Shown here piece by piece: positions 1 through 8,882 of a stretch of DNA of 32,961 nucleotides; within the stretch, counting starts at the first letter, position 1; each line of letters starts with the position of its first letter. Origin of the DNA: Flavobacteriales bacterium. GTDB lineage: Bacteria; Bacteroidota; Bacteroidia; Flavobacteriales; Flavobacteriaceae. The notes beneath the pieces are model-generated. The model was given only the letters and a program-made list of their open reading frames with translations. It ran no database searches and was not told the origin of the DNA. The DNA lies in the NCBI GenBank assembly GCA_027039975.1, contig JALWFE010000075.1, forward strand, positions 1 through 32,961, given 5' to 3'. The translations under genes were made by a program, and so were the position numbers.

Positions 1-132
1 AGCTAAATCTTTATTTAATTTTCCGTTTAAAATGAATTTTTTTTTTATTTTTAAATGATTTTTATTTAAAATATTAAAGAGTTTTTATAAACTGAATGAA
101 AATAAAATTTTTTTAGAAAAAAAAAGAGAAAA
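1..132. other. AT-rich non-coding edge
   Basis: This stretch is almost entirely A and T, with long runs of each, and no credible reading frame. It lies just downstream of the stop codon of the minus-strand LuxE-like gene. No convincing terminator hairpin is visible. Confidence 0.5.
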
Positions 133-1110
133 TCAAATAACTAACAAATTACACCCCCGGACATCCGAATGGTCAAAACGGCCGAGTATTTCAAATTGAT
201 GTGAGTTATGAAGCTTACCTAGATCTTGTGTAGCAATAAAGGCACAGGAATGTACATTGGTTAAATCGATGATATTTACACCGCCGGTTTTACCGTAAGA
301 CAAGTAACTTAACGGGTCTTCGGTGTCGCGAATCAAAATTTTTTGCCAAGGCGGTGATTGAAAGATACCACCGGATTTTGAATAAGACTGGCTTAATAGT
401 TCAGTCATACCGTATTCGGAATGAATGGTATCAACCCCGAAACCTTTTTTCAGATAAGTGTGAAGTTCTTCACGAATCATCTCCTTACGACGGCCTTTCA
501 TACCACCGGTTTCCATAACTATCGTGTGTTTTAATTTGAACCGGTGGTTTTGAATTAAATCCAATAAAGCATACGATACCCCGATGAGTAATACCGGGTT
601 GCCTTGTTTGTCAGCTTCACTGATAATCACGGGTAATTTGGCATCGTTGAGGTAAAAGCCGCTTAGCGGTTTTCCTGATTTTTTGATAAGCATATCAACC
701 ATATATACCAGTGACGAATGTCCTTGTTCGACATAAGAAGGTAATAAGGCCAAAACGGTATATTGCTTAATATCGCCGTAAAAATATTGAAAGCTTTTCA
801 AAAAACTTTTTTCGTAAAGTTTCAAATCTTTGATATAATGCCGGCTGCGTTGCATACCTGTGGTACCGCTACTCATAAAAACGGTATCGTAAGGCGGTGA
901 ACTGCTGACAACTTGCCGGGTTTTAAAAAATTCGACAGGTAAAAAGGGAATGTCTTTTAAGCGGTTGACTTTACGGGTATCTATTTTTAAATATTCCGTA
1001 AACTGCCGGTAAACTTTATTGTGTCTGCTTTGAAAACGGTATAAATCCAAAGCAATTTCCTCAAAATCCGAATCGGTTTGTATGTCAAAAACCGGAAATT
1101 TATTTAACAT
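133..1110 (-). CDS. LuxE-like acyl-protein synthetase / acyltransferase
   Basis: The product is about 325 aa and resembles the LuxE (acyl-protein synthetase) family of the adenylate-forming superfamily, which activates or transfers acyl groups. Its nucleotide-binding motif SSGTTG lies near residues 80-85, and a second family-like motif SEYGMTELLSQ lies further on. There is no signal peptide or membrane segment, so it should be cytosolic. I place the start at the ATG at 1110 (MLNKFPVFD); it overlaps the stop of the upstream protease gene by 11 nt, and longer readings would run far into that gene. The substrate is unknown. Outside bioluminescent bacteria such proteins may act in surface-polymer or lipid metabolism, but nothing here proves that. 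It is the last gene of a three-gene operon. Confidence 0.75.
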   Translation of the reverse strand: MLNKFPVFDIQTDSDFEEIALDLYRFQSRHNKVYRQFTEYLKIDTRKVNRLKDIPFLPVEFFKTRQVVSSSPPYDTVFMSSGTTGMQRSRHYIKDLKLYEKSFLKSFQYFYGDIKQYTVLALLPSYVEQGHSSLVYMVDMLIKKSGKPLSGFYLNDAKLPVIISEADKQGNPVLLIGVSYALLDLIQNHRFKLKHTIVMETGGMKGRRKEMIREELHTYLKKGFGVDTIHSEYGMTELLSQSYSKSGGIFQSPPWQKILIRDTEDPLSYLSYGKTGGVNIIDLTNVHSCAFIATQDLGKLHNSHQFEILGRFDHSDVRGCNLLVI

Positions 1111-2698
1111 CAATTGTGTCTTTGATACTGATAATTTTTTGTAGCATCGGGTCGTCTTCCAAGATGATTTGATAATAAACATTTGTCCCGAAAAGATCCC
1201 GTCCCAAAAGGGCTTTCATCAAGCGTTTGAGTTGTTCTTTATTTTTCAGAGTGCTATTGTTGTGTCTAAAAAGCTGATTTTTAAAATGTTTCTTTTTAAA
1301 ACTATCGTATAAATCACCGGCAATTTTTTGGTCTGCTATAAAGCTTTCCGGTGTGTAGTGTTGTAAAGTATCCAAATGTTTGTCAATGTATCCAGTGATA
1401 AAATCCGACAAATAATGTGTTATATAATGGTATTTAAGATAGTTATTGTATTGAAGTGGTACAAAAATGTCGGGGATGATACCGCCGCCGCCGTAAACGG
1501 TTTTGCCGCCGGGTGTTGTGTATTTAAGAGAATCCACCACAGGGATACTGTCTTTGAAGTACAATTCGCCGTTGTAAAGACGTTTTTTGAAATCTTGTTC
1601 GTATTCTTTTTTATGACCTTTTTTATAAGGTCTTTGGATTGAACGGCCCGTCGGCGTGTAGTAGCGGGCGGTGGTCAGGCGCACTTTCGAGCCGTCGTTC
1701 AAAGTGATTTCGCGTTGTACCAAACCTTTGCCGTATGACCGTCTTCCCACGACTGTTGCTTTATCATTGTCTTGCAAAGCACCGGTAACTATTTCACTGG
1801 CAGAAGCGGTGTTTTCGTTGATAAGCACGTAAATTTTCCCGTTTTCAAAATCTCCTCGCGAGGTTGCAATGACTTTATTGGTATGTCCTTTTTGGTCTTT
1901 GGTGTAAAAAATGAGTTGACCGTTGCTTAAAAATTCGTCGGCAATAAGGTTGGCTTGTTTCAGCAAACCGCCGGTATTATCCCGTAAGTCTAAAATCAAG
2001 GTTTTCATTCCTTTTGATTTCAGTTCTTTTACGGCTTTGTGAAATTCATCATAAGTATTGGCGGCAAATGTGCTGACTTTGATATATCCCAAACTGTCAT
2101 TGAGCATAAAATGTGCCGGGACACTCACCAGCGGAATAGCTTTACGGGTGATTTTTATTTTAAAAATACTGTCTTTTGATTTCCTGTAAACGGTCAGAAC
2201 GACCGGCGTTCCCGGTTTGCCTTTGATTTTTTTTGCAAGCCGGTTAAGATCAATATCCGGTCCGAAAACAGTATCATTATCCACCATTAAAATACGGTCC
2301 ATTGGTTTGAGACCGGCTTTAAGTGCCGGGCTGTTTTCCAAAGGTCGGATGACAGTAAAGGTATCTTTGTATTGTTGAAACAGAACTCCTATACCGGTAA
2401 AACTGCCTTCGAGTTCTTCTTCGGCATCTTCTACTTCGTTTTTGGGAATATAGACAGAATGCGGGTCCAGATTCTTTAAAATATCTTCAATAACCACATC
2501 CACAATACTGTCTGTCTGAACCGTATCGACATATTCTTCTTTAATATACCGTAACAAATTGTTGATTTTGTCTTTTTTGTTGCCGCGTAAACTGATTTCC
2601 GTTTTTTGGTCAAAATTTAACAGTTGTCCGATGAATATGCCAACGATAACGGCAAAACCTATAAAAAGAATGTATAAGGATTTTTGTTTATTGCTCAT
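1100..2698 (-). CDS. S41 family C-terminal processing peptidase
   Basis: This is a CtpA/Prc-type serine protease of about 532 aa, probably anchored to the inner membrane and facing the periplasm. An N-terminal hydrophobic segment (SLYILFIGFAVIVGIFIGQL) serves as signal anchor. A PDZ domain follows at about residues 100-175 (GIGVLF, then SPALKAGLKPMDRIL). The catalytic domain carries the Ser in TASASEI and the Lys in SYGKG, 25 residues apart, the spacing of the Ser-Lys dyad in the family. I prefer the ATG at 2698 (MSNKQKSL) over a TTG 12 nt upstream, because it gives an 11-nt overlap with the deaminase stop. Family members trim or degrade periplasmic proteins from a C-terminal tail. The C-terminal 150 residues beyond the catalytic core have no assigned role. 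Confidence 0.93.
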   Translation of the reverse strand: MSNKQKSLYILFIGFAVIVGIFIGQLLNFDQKTEISLRGNKKDKINNLLRYIKEEYVDTVQTDSIVDVVIEDILKNLDPHSVYIPKNEVEDAEEELEGSFTGIGVLFQQYKDTFTVIRPLENSPALKAGLKPMDRILMVDNDTVFGPDIDLNRLAKKIKGKPGTPVVLTVYRKSKDSIFKIKITRKAIPLVSVPAHFMLNDSLGYIKVSTFAANTYDEFHKAVKELKSKGMKTLILDLRDNTGGLLKQANLIADEFLSNGQLIFYTKDQKGHTNKVIATSRGDFENGKIYVLINENTASASEIVTGALQDNDKATVVGRRSYGKGLVQREITLNDGSKVRLTTARYYTPTGRSIQRPYKKGHKKEYEQDFKKRLYNGELYFKDSIPVVDSLKYTTPGGKTVYGGGGIIPDIFVPLQYNNYLKYHYITHYLSDFITGYIDKHLDTLQHYTPESFIADQKIAGDLYDSFKKKHFKNQLFRHNNSTLKNKEQLKRLMKALLGRDLFGTNVYYQIILEDDPMLQKIISIKDTIDVK

Positions 2699-3122
2699 CG
2701 TCGTTTTCAATTTGAATCACTTCAACCCCTGCTTTCTTTAAAAATTCCAAACCTGTGGTATCACTGTAAGCTTCGGCATAAAAAACTTTTTTGATACCGG
2801 CTTGATAGATGAGTTTACTACATTCTTTGCAAGGTGATAAGGTAACGTACAAACTGGCGCCTTCACTGTTTTGTGTAGAAGCTGCCACTTTTGATATGGC
2901 ATTGGCTTCGGCGTGAAGGACGTGCCATTTGGTGGCACCTTGTTCGTCTTCACATATATTTTCAAAACCACTGGGCGTACCGTTGTAACCGTCGGAAATA
3001 ATCCGGCGGTCTTTGACTATCAAAGCACCGACTTTTTTGCGTTTGCAATATGATAATTTTGACCATTCACGCGCCATTTTCATATAAGCAATGTCGTACT
3101 TGGTGAGTTTTTTTCCGGACAT
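2688..3122 (-). CDS. dCMP deaminase (ComEB-like)
   Basis: The 144-aa product is a zinc-dependent cytidine/deoxycytidylate deaminase. It has the HAE motif (H70-A-E72), in which His binds zinc and Glu is the proton shuttle, and PCKEC (P97, C98, C101), which supplies the two Cys ligands. Length and the YNGTPSGF nucleotide-binding stretch match bacterial dCMP deaminases, which make dUMP for dTTP synthesis. It is the first gene of the operon with the S41 protease and the LuxE-like gene; the 11-nt overlap with the protease suggests translational coupling. A TAnnTTTG box lies about 25 nt upstream. Confidence 0.93.
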   Translation of the reverse strand: MSGKKLTKYDIAYMKMAREWSKLSYCKRKKVGALIVKDRRIISDGYNGTPSGFENICEDEQGATKWHVLHAEANAISKVAASTQNSEGASLYVTLSPCKECSKLIYQAGIKKVFYAEAYSDTTGLEFLKKAGVEVIQIENDDEQ

Positions 3123-3146
3123 TTTTTTCTAAAACTTTAAAGCATA

Positions 3147-3154
3147 CAAAGTTA
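3147..3154 (-). promoter_or_regulatory. Bacteroidota -7 box of the deaminase operon
   Basis: Read on the minus strand this is TAACTTTG, matching TAnnTTTG, about 25 nt before the deaminase ATG. No TTG is seen at the expected -33 distance, so the call rests on the -7 box alone. Confidence 0.45.
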
Positions 3155-3198
3155 CAACTTTTTTATCACTCCTCACTTCCTCAACACCTCAGTTCATA

Positions 3199-3315
3199 AA
3201 CCCGGTCACTTCGATACATCCCGTCACTTCTCCGTCGTGACGGGACACTCAGTGACCTCGCTTCGATACTATTTTGTTCGTTCCCTCCGACGTGCGTCGG
3301 GGTCACTCAATGACC
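3199..3315. repeat. Two back-to-back dispersed palindromic repeats
   Basis: The first unit (3199-3257) is a nested hairpin: outer arms GGTCACT/AGTGACC enclose inner arms TCCCGTCAC/GTGACGGGA. A near-identical inverted copy with about two differences lies at 26222-26281, upstream of cas1. The second unit (3259-3315) belongs to the same family as 30431-30477, sharing GGTC..TGAGTGA and CAAAAT.GTATCGAAGCG. These look like REP-like interspersed repeats rather than genes. Confidence 0.7.
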
Positions 3316-3328
3316 TACCTTTCAATTC

Positions 3329-3399
3329 CTCAGTTCCTCATTTCCTCACTTCCTCATTTCCTCATTTCCTCATTTCCTCATTTCCTCATTCCTCAATAC
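3329..3399. repeat. Octanucleotide satellite (TGAGGAAN on minus strand)
   Basis: About eight or nine tandem copies of an 8-nt unit, mostly CCTCATTT on the plus strand with variants ending AGTT and ACTT. The array runs into the 3' end of the neighbouring minus-strand propeller gene and supplies its last codons and stop. Related units occur at 15700-15924, 26175-26310 and near 27422. Confidence 0.8.
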
Positions 3400-6300
3400 C
3401 TCCGCACAATCCCGTATCGATATAAGGTATACCTGCTTTTTTCAATTGGTTTTCAATCTCAATTAATCCGGTTATATCTTTGTTAAGCCGGTTTTCCAGT
3501 TTTTTCAAAGTTTTTTGAGCTATTTGATATGATTGGAGATGGGCGGGAGTAGGACCGTAGGAGGAATTGCGGATACCCATTCTGACGTGGTTTAACCGGT
3601 CAAAAATAGTCGGGTCGTTTTTTTCACCAACTTCATTTTTACTTTTGCGTCCGTACATTTTTTTGTCAATTTTGTCCAAATCTTTTTTGATGTTGAGCAG
3701 TTGCGTATAAATATCTTTCAATTCTTTTCCCGATTTGATTGCCGCTTGCTGCAGTTTTTCAAGGGCATTCCGGGTTTTACGGAATTTATTGGCAAAAAGA
3801 TTGACACGGGCATTGAGTTCATCAAATTTTTGCCAAAAAGCCGCTACTTCGTTTAGGTCTTTGCCGGGCAAACTGCTTTGATACAAACGTTTGACATTGA
3901 AGTCGATGTTGCCGGTTAGTTTTTGTATTTTTCCGTTTTTGTCGATTCTGACCATATAAGCTTTGTAGGAGCCGGGAGCCACTCTTATCCCGGGATTTCC
4001 GTGATGATTTTGTTTATCCGTTTTTGAAAAACGGGTATGATTCCAAGTGACACGGTGAAAACCTTTTTTATTCGAAAGTTTTAACCGGTTTAAAATATTT
4101 CCGGTTTTGTCTGTGATGTATAAATAATTTGTCGGTTTGTTTTCCAATATTTCGGTATCCAACGCATCCCACCCCGGAAAATCGATATCTTTTCCTTCTT
4201 TTTCTGCTTTCTTTTCGGCTTTTTGTCTTTTTTCGATAGCCGATACAAAACTGTCTTTCAGGTAATAAGTAAAGGTGGTACCGTAGGGTGGGTTAGGAGC
4301 CAGAAAATACGAAGCCCCTTGTGTTCCCCGTTTGCTGCGTCCGAGAATACCTCTCTCAAAATACCACCAACTGTCACGCGGTTTGAAAACTTGGTTTGTA
4401 TCCGGTTGCGGTTTGTGTTGTTTGACAAGCTCTCTGAGAAAGCCGTAGTCATCCAAGATAAAGATACCGCGTCCGAAACTGGCACCGACCAAATCATCGT
4501 CATCTTTTTTGATAGCCAAATCTCTAAATGAAATATTGGCACCGGCATTGAGTTTGTGCCATTTTTTACCGCCGTTTAAACTGGTGTATATGCCGAATTC
4601 GGTTCCGATAAACATCAAATCCGGTTCTTTGTAATCTTGAACAAACCGCCAAACAATTAAAGGTTTTGGCAGGTTTCCGGTTATGTTATGCCAGGTTTTG
4701 CCTTTGTCGGTACTTTTATATAAATAAGGTGTAAAGTCGCCTTCTTTGTGATTGTCCAAACATACATAAACAGTAGATGCATCAAAATTATCAGCCTTAA
4801 TGTCGTTTACAAAAGCATTTTCCGGTACACCGGGTAATTTATTTACGGGTATTTTCCGCCAAGTTTGCCCGCCATTTTCGGTTACTTGAATTAAGCCGTC
4901 ATCGGTACCGGCGTATATCAAACCTTCTTGCACGGGTGATTCTGCAAGTGATGTAATTGTGTTGAAGGTGGACATGGCATAAACATCCCAAGGTGAATCC
5001 CAACTTTGTTTTTTGCCCATGATAGGCAAATCGAAGCGTTCTTGATGTTTGGTCAAATCGCCGGAAATAGGTCGCCATTTGTCGCCGCGATTGTCCGAAC
5101 GCCAGACGCGGTAAGAGCCGTAATAAATACGCTTGGGATTGTGTGGGCTGATTAAGACAGGTGCATCCCAATTGTAACGTTCAAAAGGTTCACCTTCCCG
5201 CGGCTGCGGTTGGATATAAACCATTTCACCGGTTTTCATATCTTTTCTCACCAAATTGCCTTCTTGCCATTCGGCATAGACGATATTAGGATTGCCCGGT
5301 TCGGTAGCGGGCTGGTGTCCGTCGGCAAAGAGGACAACTTCCCAGTCTCTGTTGGCAATACCGTGCAGATTGTCCGTTCGGGAAGGACCGCGTTCGGTAC
5401 TATTGTCCTGGGTGCCGCCGTAAATGTAATAGAACGGTTTGGTATCATCTAAGGCAATTTTGTAAAATTGGGTCAAAGGCAGGTTGTCGATATGCCGCCA
5501 CGATTGTCCCTGGTCAAAACTTTCGTATAGACCGCCGTCAGTACCTACAAGTAAATAATCGGGGGCATCTTTGCGGAATTTTAGAACGTGGTTGTCCGAA
5601 TGTTTGAATTTTTCGGGCATTTGCCTGAAAGTCATGCCACCGTCATCGGTAATTTTCATGCGGACATCGGCAAAGTAAACGCGGTCAAAACGGTGTGGGT
5701 CGGCATAAATTTCTTGATAGTAGTGCGGTCCGGTACCACCGGATATAATATCGGATTGTTTTTGCCAGGATTCGCCGCGATTAGTAGATTTGAAAAATGC
5801 ACCTGTTCTACGATTGAGTTCCACGGCGGCATAAATGACATCGGGTTTGATAGGGGAGACAGCCAAACCGATTTTACCCTTTTTGCCTTTGGGCATACCT
5901 TTCATAATTTTTTTCCAAGTGTCACCGCCGTCTTCGGAGCGGTAAATAGCTGTTTTCGGTCCGCCGCCCATATAAGCGGCTACTGTACGGTGTCGTTGCC
6001 AAGTGGCGGCATAAATCCTGTCGGGATTGCGCGGGTCGACGGCAATATCCGTAACACCTTCCCATTCGTCATCTCCCAAGGTTTTTTGCCAGGTTTTACC
6101 ACCGTCGGTAGTTTTATAAAAACCGCGTTCACCACCCTTAGACCATAGCGGTCCTTGAACGGCGACATATACTATATCGGAATTGCCGGGACGAACAATA
6201 ATTTTGGAAATATGTTCGGATTTTTTTAAGCCCATATTTTGCCAAGTTTTACCGTCGTCGGTGCTTAAATAAATGCCGTCACCAAATCCGACATGACGTC

Positions 6301-6637
6301 CACCGACATTTTCACCGGTTCCTACCCAAATACGGTGCGGATTGTTGGGGTCAATGGTTACACAGCCTATTGAAAAAGATTTTTGCTTATCAAATATAGG
6401 TTGCCAAGTGGTTCCGGCATTGACGGTTTTCCATACACCTCCCGAGCCGGCGGCAACATACCAAATATTCGGATTTCCGGGATGAATAGCAATATCGGCA
6501 ATACGCCCCGACATAAATGCCGGACCGATATTACGCAATTTAATATCTGAAAAAATTTGTTTGTTAACGTCTTTTTTTTGACCGTAAATATTGAATGAAA
6601 GTAGTAAAAATAAGAATATGATTTTTTTAAGTGTCAT
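3386..6637 (-). CDS. Secreted VPS10/BNR Asp-box beta-propeller protein
   Basis: This 1083-aa protein starts with a clear signal peptide (KKIIFLFLLLSFNIYG, then Q). Residues about 40-730 carry at least eleven Asp-box motifs of the form SxDxGxTW, for example STDDGKTW (125), TTDGGKTW (176), SEDGGDTW (234), STNRGESW (284), TENGGQTW (586) and STDKGKTW (642). This is the sortilin/VPS10 and BNR-repeat propeller family, often annotated as glycosyl hydrolase in Bacteroidota without proven activity. A further beta-rich domain follows, then a Lys-rich, coiled-coil-like C-terminal part (about 940-1070). I see no T9SS sorting domain, so it may be periplasmic or exported otherwise. The final codons (GIEE-stop) lie in the octanucleotide satellite. 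The true substrate is unknown. Confidence 0.9.
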   Translation of the reverse strand: MTLKKIIFLFLLLSFNIYGQKKDVNKQIFSDIKLRNIGPAFMSGRIADIAIHPGNPNIWYVAAGSGGVWKTVNAGTTWQPIFDKQKSFSIGCVTIDPNNPHRIWVGTGENVGGRHVGFGDGIYLSTDDGKTWQNMGLKKSEHISKIIVRPGNSDIVYVAVQGPLWSKGGERGFYKTTDGGKTWQKTLGDDEWEGVTDIAVDPRNPDRIYAATWQRHRTVAAYMGGGPKTAIYRSEDGGDTWKKIMKGMPKGKKGKIGLAVSPIKPDVIYAAVELNRRTGAFFKSTNRGESWQKQSDIISGGTGPHYYQEIYADPHRFDRVYFADVRMKITDDGGMTFRQMPEKFKHSDNHVLKFRKDAPDYLLVGTDGGLYESFDQGQSWRHIDNLPLTQFYKIALDDTKPFYYIYGGTQDNSTERGPSRTDNLHGIANRDWEVVLFADGHQPATEPGNPNIVYAEWQEGNLVRKDMKTGEMVYIQPQPREGEPFERYNWDAPVLISPHNPKRIYYGSYRVWRSDNRGDKWRPISGDLTKHQERFDLPIMGKKQSWDSPWDVYAMSTFNTITSLAESPVQEGLIYAGTDDGLIQVTENGGQTWRKIPVNKLPGVPENAFVNDIKADNFDASTVYVCLDNHKEGDFTPYLYKSTDKGKTWHNITGNLPKPLIVWRFVQDYKEPDLMFIGTEFGIYTSLNGGKKWHKLNAGANISFRDLAIKKDDDDLVGASFGRGIFILDDYGFLRELVKQHKPQPDTNQVFKPRDSWWYFERGILGRSKRGTQGASYFLAPNPPYGTTFTYYLKDSFVSAIEKRQKAEKKAEKEGKDIDFPGWDALDTEILENKPTNYLYITDKTGNILNRLKLSNKKGFHRVTWNHTRFSKTDKQNHHGNPGIRVAPGSYKAYMVRIDKNGKIQKLTGNIDFNVKRLYQSSLPGKDLNEVAAFWQKFDELNARVNLFANKFRKTRNALEKLQQAAIKSGKELKDIYTQLLNIKKDLDKIDKKMYGRKSKNEVGEKNDPTIFDRLNHVRMGIRNSSYGPTPAHLQSYQIAQKTLKKLENRLNKDITGLIEIENQLKKAGIPYIDTGLCGGIEE

Positions 6638-6744
6638 AGCGGAAATATTTTAGAAAATATAAAATTACGAAAAAAAAATGTTGCAATGAAATGCCGAAAT
6701 GTTAAAATATTGATAAAATTTATTTTATCCAAAATTAAAAAAAG

Positions 6745-6850
6745 CCTATCTCAAAAGGAACGGATTTTTTATGACGCAGCCTTGGTGATTTTTGAAATCA
6801 GTAAAATATTAAGGGGCTGTCTCAAAAAGACAACCCCCTTTTTTTGAGAA
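6745..6850. repeat. Possible decayed MITE-related segment
   Basis: This gap segment shares short blocks with the 200-bp element at 10967-11166: GCCTATCTCAAAAG resembles its terminal GGCTGTCTCAAAAG, and GACGCAGCCTTGGTG resembles its inner GACGCATCTTTGGTG. It ends in another GGGGCTGTCTCAAAA block that forms a hairpin. The rest of the gap 6638-6862 shows no gene. Confidence 0.45.
6811..6845. terminator. Hairpin with T-run, possible terminator
   Basis: GGGG-C-TGTCT pairs with AGACA-A-CCCC across a short A-rich loop, followed by seven T on the plus strand and preceded by A-rich sequence. It lies just past the stop of the minus-strand DUF505-like gene, but the better T-run is on the plus strand, where no gene ends. 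It could act weakly for the minus strand, or simply be a mobile-element end. Confidence 0.4.
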
Positions 6851-6862
6851 TTATATAAGATA

Positions 6863-8758
6863 TTATATTTCAACTTCCGTCCATTCGTATTCGATTCCTT
6901 CGAGCATTTTGGCGGCTTCTATCAACAGCACACCGTTTTCGTTGATAGAGTCTTTTCCGATATAACCGGCACGACGTAACAGAGTTAACGTGCTTTCGAA
7001 AGTATCCAAATCCATTTTGAGCAATTTAAGTGCTTTTTTCCAGTTATCCGGCATAATACGGACTTTGCGTTCTTTGGTATAGAGACTGCCTACTTCGTTT
7101 AAAGACCGTAAAACTTCGATAACGTGTGGCGTTACCGGATATTTGATATCACCGGAAATACCTGTTGTAGCGTGTTTGATTTTTTTACCGGCTTCGGTAA
7201 GCATAATCATATCGTTAGGATAGAAATTGACGATACCGCGGGCATCCAGTTTTTCGAGTAATTGGATAACTTCATCCGTATCAAAATTTTTGAGATATGA
7301 TGTTAATTCATCGAGATAGATACCGGTAGTGTAGGGGAGGTGTTTCAACACTTCCAAGCCGTATTTGGTCAAGTTGGGTGTTTTGTTGTTGTAAGCCAAT
7401 TTTGCAAAAAACCGTCCCGTAGGAGTTGGTGCGGTTTCGATTATACCGGCTTTTCGTGCTTTTTCGACCCAGCGTCCGTCCGGGGCAAAGAACACATGAC
7501 GGCCAATGGTAACGGATTTAACCGCTTCGGCCGGAATTTCACGCGGATGTTTGTTCAAAATTTCATAAACTTTTTGCCCGTCGGCGGTCAATACATAATA
7601 CATTTTATCATCCTTGATTTCGGTTGTTACCAATTGAAAACCTTGCAGACCGAATAAAGCGGCATCAAAATCGTAAACTTTGTGAAACCATTCGTCGGCA
7701 GATTTGGCATATTCCAATTCGGTAACATATTTTTGTTTGATTTTGGGTAGTTCTTTGAGTCGTCTGCCCCATTGTTCTTTTAAGGCGTGAGCTTCTTTAT
7801 ATTTTTTATCGATAAAATGTTTTTTAATTTGGTCTTTGGTTGCCAAAATAGAAGCATTTTTTACCGTTTCGTCGTTGATTTCTTTGATAGTAGCCAAAAC
7901 ACCGAATTCCACTTCGTCGATGTCGATACTCATAGCATCGTCATAAAATCCGTTGAAATACAAATCGGCGGCTCGTAATAAATGTTCCCCGGCAGGCAAA
8001 ATATTTCCTTCGCTATCGATGACGGCTTGGGCTATCAAATCTTGTTTGAGTTTTTCATCTTCAATATCAAATCCTTCGTCTATCGTCATAACAGCTTCCA
8101 GATATTCTTGTGTTATAGGTTTGAAAAAAGCACCTTTGAGTAAGGCCGCTCTGATTTGTTGACCGATACCGCTCAAATTGTAATAATATCCTTCGGGAGC
8201 TGAAAAAGACAACAAACGCAAAGCTTCACTTTCCATAATTTGGAATTTATCGGCATCTAACAATTCACGTTTCGGAGCCGGTCCTACCAAAGTTTTTTTG
8301 AGAAATTCCTGTAAAGGTTTGTTGATGTAGAAATACGGTTCGACTTCTTCGTAAACTTCCAATACTTTTTTACCGAATTCGCTCAACATCCCGTTGACCA
8401 CCATACCGCGTTTTTCGAGTTTTGGCCGGATAATGTCATTGACTTTGTCTTTGGCCATTTCCGCAGTATAAAGCATATTGATAATACGGCTGCCGACAAA
8501 TTTGAAATCATCGTGATATTGATTGATGTCGGGCATAACACCGTTGAGTTGTGCCAACCGGTAAGCTTCCATAAGCATCATACCGGGATATGTCAAATAA
8601 TACAGGTCGTTATCTTCCCGTAACAATCCCATTTGTTCCAATTGCACATAATATAAAAAATCGCGGTCATCTTCCAAGACTTCCAGCGCATCTATCCTGT
8701 TTTGTTTTTTATCGAAAATATTTTCAAGGATATTTAAATGTTTCTTTGTTAAAATCAT
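6863..8758 (-). CDS. Winged-helix-rich protein, possibly DUF505 family
   Basis: The 631-aa protein has no signal peptide or membrane segment and should be cytosolic. The N-terminus (MILTKKHLNILENIF) and several internal stretches look like repeated small helical or winged-helix units with a shared style: YLTYPGMMLMEAYR near 55-67, a TADGQKVYEIL segment, LTKYGLEVLKHL and MIMLTEAGKKI. Each ends in a beta-hairpin-like 'LT..G' followed by a helix. The overall look and length resemble DUF505 proteins of archaea and deep-branching bacteria; this is from memory and not confirmed. No catalytic motif is evident. The protein may bind nucleic acid or act as a scaffold. It is transcribed alone, with a TAnnTTTG box upstream at 8794-8801. 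Confidence 0.6.
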   Translation of the reverse strand: MILTKKHLNILENIFDKKQNRIDALEVLEDDRDFLYYVQLEQMGLLREDNDLYYLTYPGMMLMEAYRLAQLNGVMPDINQYHDDFKFVGSRIINMLYTAEMAKDKVNDIIRPKLEKRGMVVNGMLSEFGKKVLEVYEEVEPYFYINKPLQEFLKKTLVGPAPKRELLDADKFQIMESEALRLLSFSAPEGYYYNLSGIGQQIRAALLKGAFFKPITQEYLEAVMTIDEGFDIEDEKLKQDLIAQAVIDSEGNILPAGEHLLRAADLYFNGFYDDAMSIDIDEVEFGVLATIKEINDETVKNASILATKDQIKKHFIDKKYKEAHALKEQWGRRLKELPKIKQKYVTELEYAKSADEWFHKVYDFDAALFGLQGFQLVTTEIKDDKMYYVLTADGQKVYEILNKHPREIPAEAVKSVTIGRHVFFAPDGRWVEKARKAGIIETAPTPTGRFFAKLAYNNKTPNLTKYGLEVLKHLPYTTGIYLDELTSYLKNFDTDEVIQLLEKLDARGIVNFYPNDMIMLTEAGKKIKHATTGISGDIKYPVTPHVIEVLRSLNEVGSLYTKERKVRIMPDNWKKALKLLKMDLDTFESTLTLLRRAGYIGKDSINENGVLLIEAAKMLEGIEYEWTEVEI

Positions 8759-8793
8759 AACTTCAAATTTTTTTTAGTTTGTTTATGTTATAT

Positions 8794-8826
8794 CAAAATT
8801 AAATCCATTGTAAAATTTTTTGACAA
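8794..8826 (-). promoter_or_regulatory. Bacteroidota promoter of the DUF505-like gene
   Basis: On the minus strand TTG (8824-8826) is followed after 22 nt by TAATTTTG (8794-8801), matching the -33/-7 pattern with slightly long spacing. The ATG lies about 36 nt downstream of the -7 box. Confidence 0.5.
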
Positions 8827-8882
8827 GATTACAATAAAATGTGACAAATTGACATTTGTGCGGCGTAGGATTTTATCCGGAA

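Noticed and set aside
4223-6168. Several frames on both strands inside the propeller gene
   Set aside because: They overlap a long gene with signal peptide and regular Asp-boxes; their residue make-up is not protein-like.
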